DNA of 23,188 nucleotides from Methanocorpusculum sp. (lineage in GTDB: Archaea; Halobacteriota; Methanomicrobia; Methanomicrobiales; Methanocorpusculaceae), in contig DALTWG010000028.1 of the NCBI GenBank assembly GCA_029987245.1, forward strand, positions 1 to 23,188. Direction: 5' to 3'. The notes below the pieces were generated by a model. The model had not been told where the DNA came from. It made no database searches and saw only the letters and a program-made list of their open reading frames with translations. This document shows positions 8,196-15,800 of this stretch, in pieces (the stretch's first letter is position 1; each line of letters opens with the position of its first letter). The position numbers and the translations under genes were made by a program.

Positions 8196-8765
8196 TCATC
8201 CAAACAAAATTTCCGACGTGTCTTTCATGCTGGATTCCCATACTTCCGCCATAAAGGTCTTGTATGAATAATCAAGCGTGAGCTGACCATCGGTACTCTG
8301 CACAATGACACCGCCGTCGATGTCTTTGATGCCTCCAAACGAAAATCCGGAAAGTTCGCCGATAGCGTCTTTGGCGGCAGATTCATCGCGTGCATTGCAG
8401 AAAACCTCGCCTGCGGCCATCTGACCTGCGGCTTCCTTGATTAAGGCTTTTACTGCTTTTGCGTGCGTATCTGCCGGAAGGTTTGCAATTTCCTCCTGAG
8501 CTGCCGCATAGACCTTGTCAAGCAGAGCTTTCTGTGCGTTTAATTCCTCACGCTTTACAATTAAGTTAGCGCTTGCGGTTTCACGTACAAGCATGCGCTC
8601 CGACTGGGCTGCGGCTTCTTTTTCCGCTGCAGCTTTGATTTCGTCAGCGCGCTTCTGTGCATCTGCTTTGATAACTACTGCTTCTGCATTTGCATCTGCA
8701 ATAATCTTTGCAGCTTCGGCATCGCCTTTCGCTTTGATTTCGTCAACTACTACCTCAAGTCCCAT
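8196..8765 (-). CDS. atpE: A-type ATP synthase subunit E (peripheral stalk)
   Basis: This 189-residue protein is a peripheral stalk subunit that pairs with subunit H to hold the A3B3 head against rotation. The first ~100 residues are a highly charged Ala-rich coiled coil (for example KADAQKRADEIKAAAEKEAA). The C-terminal domain contains the conserved GGVIVQSTDGQLTLDYSYKT hairpin and ends in EILFG, like other archaeal E subunits. It starts 16 bases after atpK, with GGAGG in the gap as a clear ribosome-binding site. Confidence 0.93.
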   Translation of the reverse strand: MGLEVVVDEIKAKGDAEAAKIIADANAEAVVIKADAQKRADEIKAAAEKEAAAQSERMLVRETASANLIVKREELNAQKALLDKVYAAAQEEIANLPADTHAKAVKALIKEAAGQMAAGEVFCNARDESAAKDAIGELSGFSFGGIKDIDGGVIVQSTDGQLTLDYSYKTFMAEVWESSMKDTSEILFG

Positions 8766-8781
8766 TTAAAGCGTCCTCCGC

Positions 8782-9036
8782 TTAAATGAACATGATCATA
8801 ATTGAGATAACGAGACCAAGGATAACGAGAGTTTCCGGAATTGCAATGAAGACGAGTGCTAAACCGAGCATACCTTTGTCTTCTGCAATTGCACCGAATG
8901 CTGCTGCACCGATACCCTGCTGGGCAAGACCGGTACCGACACCGCCGAGACCAACACCGAGACCTGCACCGATTGCGCCAAGTCCTTTTCCAACTAACTG
9001 TGCTCCAACATCTGTAAGTAATGCTTCTGCTGCCAT
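8782..9036 (-). CDS. atpK: A-type ATP synthase subunit K (membrane rotor ring proteolipid)
   Basis: This 84-residue protein is a two-helix c-type subunit of the ion-translocating ring. Helix 1 is Gly-rich (residues 16-37), the polar loop contains AIAEDKG, and helix 2 carries the ion-binding carboxylate Glu68 in IPETLVILG. The single-hairpin form agrees with a normal synthase ring rather than the fused multi-hairpin forms of some methanogens. Thr69 follows the Glu, but position +5 is Leu73, where several sodium-binding c subunits have Tyr. This hints at proton use, but the point is inference. A GAGGA ribosome-binding site lies just before the ATG, at the end of atpI. Confidence 0.94.
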   Translation of the reverse strand: MAAEALLTDVGAQLVGKGLGAIGAGLGVGLGGVGTGLAQQGIGAAAFGAIAEDKGMLGLALVFIAIPETLVILGLVISIMIMFI

Positions 9037-9038
9037 TT

Positions 9039-11027
9039 TTATTCCTCTGTGAACTTTCTGTTATGTCCGAAAGGTTTGTAAATTATGCCGCCGCCCTGAT
9101 AGAATTTCATGAAGAATTCCACGAAGTGAAGACGAATGGAGTTAATAGCGCCATCGAGAACACCAAGGACTGCGTTAACGGCGTGTCCGATAATAATCAG
9201 GAGAACTGCCGCGATTATTAAGACGATACTAAGTACATTGAAACCGTCCGCAAATGCTATGCCGAAAAACATTCCGGCAAAGTAGTTGACAACCATACCG
9301 ATAGCCACTGATGATAATCCTATTGCTGCAATACGAGAGAAGGACAACATGTGGGATAACAGGTTGCTTGGAAGTTCCATAATGTCTAATATATTCTCCA
9401 TTAAGACAAAGACGAGTCCGATTACAAACATTGCAATTGCAATGACCGTGCAGACGACTCCTGCTGTTCCCGGAATGTAGGGAATCCAGATAAGAAGACC
9501 TGCGTTTGCAAGGACGGTATTTAAGTCAATTAACGAGAAGATTGCAAGTAACATGCCCCAGAGCATGAAGTTCCATCCGAGATTGGACAGAATTGCTTTT
9601 GTTCTGTGCTTTCCGGGGTGGTCCATTCTTGCATGATTAATCATTCCGAAGATTCTGCCGACACTGATGTAAATGATACCAAGTGCAACGGATAAGATAA
9701 GCAGGTCCATAATGTTAGGGACATGTTCTGCACCTATCGGCAGGTGTCTTACAAAGAGCAGCGGATGCCACGGGAATGATAACGTAAAGAATTCACTGTA
9801 AATAAGACCAAAGACAATGGTCGAAATGGATACGCCGTATAAGACGCCCATGATTTTTTTGCCTATGCCTTCAATTCTGAGCAGGAATTTGCGCAGGATT
9901 AAGGTAATGATAAGGTAAATCAGACCGTAACCGACATCTCCGACAATGACACCGAATAAAATCGGAAACATAATGCCCAAGATGACCGTCGGGTCAAGTT
10001 CTCTGTATTTCGGACGTGCGTACAGGTCCAGTAATACTTCACCGGGCTGAGTAATCTTCGGATTGTTATACTCAACCGGTACTTCGTCGAAGTTTATTTC
10101 ATCTTCGTCGACTGTTACGTAAACTCTGCCTCCAGTCGCCTGGTTCAGCCCTGCTGTAAGTGATTCGATTTTCCGGTACGGCACCCATCCGTCAATGACG
10201 AATGCCTGTTCCGTGGTTGCGAATCGAAGCGGGGCTTCGGCGATTTCGGCATCACACGATAATACTTCATCGCTTGCTGCGAGTAAGTCTGCGTATTTGG
10301 CTTTTGCCTCTTCGATTTTGGCATTGCAGTCTTCAATTGCAGCTTTTTCCACTGCAAGTGATTCATTGTAGGAATCGACTGCCGCCTTGACGCTGCCTGA
10401 TGCGTTCGGCAGTGCCGCGGCGCTGAAACCTGCTTCAAAGAGTCCCTTCTCAACGTCCGCCTTGTTTTTGTTTTCAGTGAATACGACAATGAAGTTAGAT
10501 TCTTTTCCGGCTGCGTAGTATTTCTCTACGGGGACGCTAAATTCAAGGTCATGCTCAATGCAGCCTGCAAGGCAGGTTACGGACTCATAGCCGCGGTAGA
10601 GGTCTAAGTCTATCGGGATAAGTTCGTAGGGTTTGAGTTCTGCGATACGCTGTTCAAGTTCGCGGATTTTCGTTTCTGCATTCGATCTTCTGGCCGTGAG
10701 CTGGCTTACTTCCGATTCAATCTTCGGAAGTTCACTTTTTATTGCTGCTCGAATCGAATCTGCAGTCTGTACCGGAACATTAAACTGTGTCTTGGGGGAA
10801 GTCTGGAATACGTTTTCTACGGAGCGGATTTTCAGCAGGTCGGTGGAGACCTCGCCGGCGTTCGCTAACGGAACGCCAATCTTTACTCCTTCATACCCTT
10901 CTTTGCCCTGGTCGACAAAATCGGTGATGTGGAATACCTGGTGGCGGTATAATTCGGTCACTACTGACGCTGTCTGCTCTTTGCCTGCGGCAATGAGCAT
11001 GTGCGTCATCGGTTCAGGCTGAAACAT
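9039..11027 (-). CDS. atpI: A-type ATP synthase subunit I (membrane stator, a-subunit type)
   Basis: This 662-residue protein provides the stator half-channel for ion flow. The N-terminal ~330 residues are soluble, with coiled coils (around 85-120 and 215-250). The C-terminal half has about seven to eight membrane helices. The helix containing LSFSRIAAIGLS carries the conserved Arg that faces the rotor Glu. The C-terminal block NAVLGVLDGAINSIRLHFVEFFMKFYQ(GG) matches the family ending. The start at 11027 overlaps the end of ahaH by 14 bases, and AAGGAG sits ten bases upstream as a strong ribosome-binding site. Length and topology are normal. Confidence 0.95.
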   Translation of the reverse strand: MFQPEPMTHMLIAAGKEQTASVVTELYRHQVFHITDFVDQGKEGYEGVKIGVPLANAGEVSTDLLKIRSVENVFQTSPKTQFNVPVQTADSIRAAIKSELPKIESEVSQLTARRSNAETKIRELEQRIAELKPYELIPIDLDLYRGYESVTCLAGCIEHDLEFSVPVEKYYAAGKESNFIVVFTENKNKADVEKGLFEAGFSAAALPNASGSVKAAVDSYNESLAVEKAAIEDCNAKIEEAKAKYADLLAASDEVLSCDAEIAEAPLRFATTEQAFVIDGWVPYRKIESLTAGLNQATGGRVYVTVDEDEINFDEVPVEYNNPKITQPGEVLLDLYARPKYRELDPTVILGIMFPILFGVIVGDVGYGLIYLIITLILRKFLLRIEGIGKKIMGVLYGVSISTIVFGLIYSEFFTLSFPWHPLLFVRHLPIGAEHVPNIMDLLILSVALGIIYISVGRIFGMINHARMDHPGKHRTKAILSNLGWNFMLWGMLLAIFSLIDLNTVLANAGLLIWIPYIPGTAGVVCTVIAIAMFVIGLVFVLMENILDIMELPSNLLSHMLSFSRIAAIGLSSVAIGMVVNYFAGMFFGIAFADGFNVLSIVLIIAAVLLIIIGHAVNAVLGVLDGAINSIRLHFVEFFMKFYQGGGIIYKPFGHNRKFTEE

Positions 11028-11343
11028 GGAGTTTCTCCTTGAACCTCTCTACAAACAGCGAAACTGCCTGCGGGAGTTTTGCGCTTCCTGCGGTGGTGAG
11101 TTTGGCGGCGTGCGCCTTGCCTTCCTCTACAACCTTGGCGTGTTTTGCTGCTGCTTCATTCTTTGCATCGTTGAGCTTTTGCTTCTTGTAATCCTCTGCA
11201 GCGGTGTTGGCGCTTGCAATTAAGGTTTCAGCTTCCATCTGCGCTTTGGATTTGGTGTCCGCGGCGGTTTTTTCGGCTGCCTGTATCGAGGATTTACTTT
11301 TGGCTTCGGCTTCTTTAATGCTTTTTAGAACCTCAGTTTTCAT
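11014..11343 (-). CDS. ahaH: A-type ATP synthase subunit H (peripheral stalk)
   Basis: This 109-residue Ala/Lys/Glu-rich protein is predicted to be almost wholly coiled coil (from KSIKEAEAKSKSSIQAAEK to about residue 80). It ends in LPQAVSLFVERFKEKLHV, like archaeal H subunits that pair with subunit E in the peripheral stalk. It is the first gene of the operon, and its 3' end overlaps atpI by 14 bases. The ATG has a strong ribosome-binding site, AGAAGGAGGG at 11348-11357. Order H-I-K-E-C-F-A-B-D is standard for euryarchaeal operons; no additional G-type gene follows D here. Confidence 0.9.
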   Translation of the reverse strand: MKTEVLKSIKEAEAKSKSSIQAAEKTAADTKSKAQMEAETLIASANTAAEDYKKQKLNDAKNEAAAKHAKVVEEGKAHAAKLTTAGSAKLPQAVSLFVERFKEKLHVSA

Positions 11344-11347
11344 CCAA

Positions 11348-11393
11348 CCCTCCTTCTCACGGCACTTATTATTTGGTGATATAAGGTTTTATA
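11348..11393 (-). promoter_or_regulatory. Promoter and ribosome-binding site of the ATP synthase operon
   Basis: On the minus strand the sequence GGTATAAAACCTTATATC (about 11378-11395) contains one or two overlapping TATA-like boxes. Transcription would then start about 25 bases later, near 11362. AGAAGGAGGG (11348-11357) follows, as a leader ribosome-binding site six bases before the ATG. This is the only strong promoter candidate upstream of the nine genes; all later genes overlap or are spaced by at most 16 bases. Confidence 0.5.
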
Positions 11394-11484
11394 CCCTACG
11401 GAATTGTGTCAGCGCGAAGGGAGCTGTGAAGGGGTGATGCGGGGCACCCCTGCCCGGTTTTATGCGAAGATTTTTGCACAACTC

Positions 11485-11490
11485 TTATAG
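11485..11490 (+). promoter_or_regulatory. Candidate TATA box of rpoL-taw1
   Basis: TTATAG lies 27-32 bases before the ATG at 11517 but only 15-20 bases before the alternative ATG at 11505. Archaeal TATA boxes are normally centred about 25-30 bases upstream of the transcript start, so this geometry favours the 11517 start. The evidence is positional only. Confidence 0.4.
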
Positions 11491-11516
11491 TCTTGTAACT
11501 ACTAATGAATAAGGCA

Positions 11517-11789
11517 ATGAAGCTGAAAGTTATTGAGCTTGAAAAAGATAAAATAGATGTAATTATTGAAGGCGAGGGTCATACTTTTATGAACGCCCTT
11601 ACGGAGGAGATTCTCCTTGACGATTCCGTGGATGTAGCGCGGTATGTTATCAAATACCAGTTCTCCGACCCGGAACTCACCGTCACTATGAAGCCGGGCG
11701 CGTCCAAGACGCCGGTTACGGTCATCAAAGAAGCCTGCGAGCGCATTACCGCCCGCTGCGACAATCTGCTGACCTGCCTGAAAAACTAA
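11517..11789 (+). CDS. rpoL: DNA-directed RNA polymerase subunit L
   Basis: The protein is 90 residues from this ATG, or 94 from the ATG at 11505. Subunit L (Rpo11) dimerises with subunit D to form the assembly platform of archaeal RNA polymerase. The N-terminal MKLKVIELEKDKIDVIIEGE, the EGHTFMNALTEEILLD helix and the RYVIKYQFSDPELTV strand are the family signature, and length is normal. I prefer 11517 because family members usually start at this Met-Lys strand and the TATA spacing fits better. It is followed after 12 bases by taw1, so the two are probably cotranscribed, and it is divergent from the ATP synthase operon. Confidence 0.9.
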   Translation: MKLKVIELEKDKIDVIIEGEGHTFMNALTEEILLDDSVDVARYVIKYQFSDPELTVTMKPGASKTPVTVIKEACERITARCDNLLTCLKN

Positions 11790-11801
11790 TCTGTTTTTTC
11801 C

Positions 11802-12731
11802 ATGTACCGCAAACCGCGCCCGCTTTCCCCAAGAGACAGCCTGCACCGGCAGGGGTATAATTTTATCGCTGATGATGCAACGGCCGCCGTAAAGCCGTGT
11901 CTGTGGTGCAAGCGGGCGCTCAGAGGCGGAGAATCATGTTACAAGCACCAGTTTTACGGTATTGACACCTGGCGCTGTGTGCAGATGACGCCTACTCTTC
12001 GCTGCAACCAGCGCTGTCTTTTCTGCTGGCGCTCGATGGAGTATGAGCCCTTAGATGAGCGGATTTTACCGCCGGAGGAGATTATACAAGGCATTCCGGC
12101 GCTCCAGCGCAAAGGGCTTTCCGGCGACAAGCCGTTTTGCGAGCCCGAGCGCTGGTATGCGGCGGTGGACAACCCCACGCAGTATGCAGTGTCTCTTTCG
12201 GGTGAACCCACGCTGTATCCGCACCTGGCAGAGCTGATATCTCTCCTGCGCGCGGACGGCAGTTCGGTCTTTGTGGTTTCCAACGGCACCGTACCGGAGA
12301 TGATAGATAAAATCAGCCCTGCGCAGCTCTATATTTCGCTGGATGCATGCACAGCGGAAGGCTATGCAACGCTCTGCCGCCCGATGGGTGACGCGGAGCT
12401 GATGTGGGATAATGTACTGCGCTCGCTTGCGCTTTTTGCCAAAAAAGAGGCTGATGGCGTGCGCACCGCAGTGCGGATTACACTGGTGAAAGGATATAAT
12501 GACAATGACCCGGCCGGCTTTGCGCGCATCATCAGTGACGCGGCGCCGCTCTTTGTGGAAATCAAGGGATATATGTATCTCGGCTTTTCGCGCGGGCGGC
12601 TGCCAGAGTCGGCGGTCCCTGACATGGACGAGATTACCGGCTTTGCAGCAAAAATCGCAGAGGCGGCGCCGGAGTATGAGTTGTTTGCATCGAATGCGCC
12701 GAGCCGGGTCGTCTGTCTGAAGAGAAAGTAA
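11802..12731 (+). CDS. taw1: Archaeal TYW1-type radical SAM enzyme (tRNA-4-demethylwyosine synthase)
   Basis: This 309-residue protein is predicted to condense N1-methylguanosine-37 of tRNA-Phe with pyruvate, to give 4-demethylwyosine. The radical SAM cluster motif is CNQRCLFC (Cys68, Cys72, Cys75). A second set, Cys33, Cys46 and Cys59, has the even CX12CX12C spacing that holds the auxiliary [4Fe-4S] cluster in archaeal TYW1. Lys48, two residues after Cys46, matches the position of the lysine proposed to bind pyruvate. Other family blocks are SLSGEPTLYPHL, VVSNGT, LYISLDA, RITLVKGYND and FVEIKGYMYLGFSRGRL. There is no fused flavodoxin domain, as usual in archaea. It forms an apparent two-gene operon with rpoL. 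Confidence 0.92.
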   Translation: MYRKPRPLSPRDSLHRQGYNFIADDATAAVKPCLWCKRALRGGESCYKHQFYGIDTWRCVQMTPTLRCNQRCLFCWRSMEYEPLDERILPPEEIIQGIPALQRKGLSGDKPFCEPERWYAAVDNPTQYAVSLSGEPTLYPHLAELISLLRADGSSVFVVSNGTVPEMIDKISPAQLYISLDACTAEGYATLCRPMGDAELMWDNVLRSLALFAKKEADGVRTAVRITLVKGYNDNDPAGFARIISDAAPLFVEIKGYMYLGFSRGRLPESAVPDMDEITGFAAKIAEAAPEYELFASNAPSRVVCLKRK

Positions 12732-12740
12732 GGGAATAGG

Positions 12741-12756
12741 TTTTTTTTTTGTTTTT
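12741..12756 (+). terminator. T-tract terminator after taw1
   Basis: Nine bases after the taw1 stop the plus strand carries ten consecutive T residues, then G and five more T. Such a run is a typical archaeal termination signal. A second, hairpin-type signal lies 60 bases further on. Confidence 0.5.
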
Positions 12757-12815
12757 GCCGAGGGTTGGCAAACTGCACAGAAATGTAATTTTTGACTGAA
12801 AGAATATGAAACGGG

Positions 12816-12850
12816 AAACGCGGATAAACACCGCGTTTTCTTTTTATCTA
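12816..12850 (+). terminator. Hairpin with U-rich tail between taw1 and the giant sensor gene
   Basis: AAACGCGG (12816-12823) and CCGCGTTT (12831-12838) form a perfect 8-bp stem with a 7-base loop, followed on the plus strand by TTCTTTTTATCT. This looks like an intrinsic terminator for plus-strand readthrough. On the minus strand it lies 23-45 bases beyond the stop of the giant sensor gene, and may also end that transcript, although its U-tail there is weaker. Confidence 0.5.
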
Positions 12851-12860
12851 CGCGAATGTT

Positions 12861-15800
12861 TCAGACATTATTCCTGTCTATTTTTTCCCCCGCCTTTAGC
12901 ACCTTCTTATGCGCGTACATCATTGCATCCGCCCGCCGGAACACATCCTCCACCGCCTTATCCTCCCCCGGCTCAAACACCGCCATACCGCATGCAAAAA
13001 ACGCCCGCTCAAACGGCGGCCGCATATCCTCGACACCCGCTTTGGCCGCAACCTGATGCAGCTCGCCTAAAATACCCTCCCGGTTTTCAAAGTCTCTTCC
13101 CTCCAAAACCGCAACAAACTCATCGCCCCCCGTTCTGAAAACCCTGCTGTGCGCGCAGATATCGCAAACCGTGCGGCAAATCGTCTTCAGATAAATGTCC
13201 CCCTTGTCATGGCCAAGCGTATCATTAATTACTTTTAGATTATTTGCATCGCACTCCACAATCGCAAACGGACTGATTTTACCTGATGCAATCGCAAAAT
13301 TCATCGCCCGCTTCTTTTCCGCATACCAGACCGCACTGCCCACACCCGTCAGAGGGTCATGATTTGCCCGGTTTGCCATCTTTGTCAGTTCCTCATGGGC
13401 TTTGACATCAGCATCCACATTTTCCATACCTACAATAATATGGTGTGTATCCATGTACGAACGCGCAATCTTCATCCGGTAATATATGGCGCGCTCTCCT
13501 TTTACCAGCCGGAACGCCTCGGATGAAACCGTTCCCTGCTCAAGTTTTTCCAGAATTCCAGCCCTGTCAAGGAACGCCTGAACCATTGCCGTATCATCAA
13601 CGTGCACCAGATTTTTCATATGGTCAGCCGCCGCCTGGAAAAAGTCACCACCATTTGATGAACTTATCATCTTCTTCAAAAATGCATTCGGCGAATGGAA
13701 CGATACAAAACTCCTATCTTCGGTATTTACATAGAAGATACTTTCAAACCCAAACGCAAGCGCAGTTGAAACCGCCTGACGCACCCCGTCTTTATCCGCA
13801 TTGGACAAATCAGAAAGCAAAAGCCCTGACTGACGGAACGCGTCTGACCTCGGCGGCGCATTTTTGACATCCTTTGCATACTGCTCAAACGCATCCTTGC
13901 ATTTTGCAAAGCATTTCATCAGTTTTTCCGAAAACGCGCCGCATTCGCCTCTTTGAATCATCTGATACGCCTCCTCATAGGAAAGCGCATCCTTGTAGCA
14001 CCGTTTGGAAACAAGCGCGTCATAAATATCCGCAATCGAGACAATCTGCGCCCCAATCGGGATTTCATCGCCTTTCAGACCGCAGGGATATCCCTTGCCG
14101 TCCCACTTTTCATGGTGGTACATACAGACATCCAGACTCAGCCGCAGATAATCCCGGCTCCAGTCCATCGGCGCTTTTTTCAGCACATCACAGCCTTTCT
14201 GACAGTGCGTCTTCATGACCTCGAATTCTTCCGGCGTGAACTTGCCCGGCTTTAAGAGAATTGCGTCCGGAATCATGATTTTTCCAACATCATGCAGAGC
14301 CGATGCTGTAGTCATCAGATTCACCGACTCCGGCGTAAGATGGTATTCAGGCAAATCCAGCATCACGCGCGTTGCAAGAATATGCGTGAACCCTTTCACC
14401 CGCTTAATGTGCTCGCCCGAATCCCCGTCGCGGCTTTCGACCACATCGCCCAAAAGCTCCACAATATCGTCGCTCATGCGAAGAAGCGCGCGGTTTCTGT
14501 CCTCAAGGTCCGCCGTGCGCTCAGCCACTGTCTTTTCCAGTTTTTCTTTCAAGGCGAGTTCCGCGCGCATATCGGAGTCGACCGAATGCATACCAAGGAC
14601 CAGACCTTTGATTTCGCCGTTCTTTTTTACCGCCGTGAACTTAAACTGATAATACAGAACCTGCCCGTCTATTTCCGCGCGGAAAATGTGATTATAGACC
14701 GAATCCTTTTTGAGACGCTCCAAAATAACCTCGCGGGCGGTTGCCGCCGCGAACTTTTCCCTGTCCGGCGCATAAACAAAGTAATCCCGCATCAGTTTGA
14801 ATTTTTCCGCGCTGTTTACCGTATCATTGAGATTGGGCACAATCCGCGCAAGCAGCGGACTTGCGCGGTACGTGGTTGCAATCGACTGACCGGTAAGCGG
14901 CGCAAGTTCAATATATTCCACCACATCAAAGTCTTCGGTAAGTTCTGCGATAACCGCCATCTGCTCGGCGAGTTTTGCCTCCTGACGGATGCGCTCTGCG
15001 CGCGCATTATCGACTGCCACAAAGGAAATCAGAACCGTTGCGGCGACGCCCTCCTCGCGCTCGAGCACCTGGAATGTGACACGCCGCAGAGGGTTTTTCG
15101 GATCCGGCATGGTAAAGAGATATTCGCGCTTGTCCTCGTTTGCAAGGAAGGTTTTGGTAAATTCCGGGTCTGCAAACTGCAGCGCGATTTTCTGGTACTG
15201 CGGTTCCAGAATGCCGGCGAATTTCGTCAGCATATCCGAGTAACTGCACGCCCCTGTAGCAAAATACCGGAAAATCGAGGAGGCTTTTACCGTTCTCATA
15301 TGTCCGGAGATTAAGTTTGCAATAAAGACCGCGTTATAGTCCGATAAGAGCACATCGCCTGCGTAGCGCGCGATAATTTCCTCGTCGCGGTCCGCAAAGC
15401 CGAGTGCAATTGCTGTAGGCGTCTCGCGTTCGTCATCGATTTTGACGAACTTCATTTCATTGTAGCGCGGAATACCTGCTACATTGCTTCGGTACGTGGA
15501 CGTAAACGTCTTGCGCGACTTTAATTCGCGCACAATATTTGCAAGACTGCCCGCGCTGAGAATTTTTTCCTTGTCTGCACTCCAGACAAATCTGTCCACA
15601 TACCGGCTGAATGCCTCCTCATAGGTGATGCCGCTTCGAAAAACCTTTCCAAACGCGGATTCCGTGACCGCGTTCATGGTGTAGGGCTCAAGACGTCCGG
15701 TTGCAACGTCAATATAGTAGACCGACGAGTATTCGGAGGCTAAAATGTCGATAATTTCCAGATTGCGCTTTTGTATGCGCTCGCGTTCCTCCTCGGCGCG

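Noticed and set aside
14292..15314. Long plus-strand open frame of 340 codons opposite the giant sensor gene
   Set aside because: It lies entirely within the well-supported minus-strand gene. Its translation has no recognisable domain and looks like an antisense frame of repeated coding sequence.
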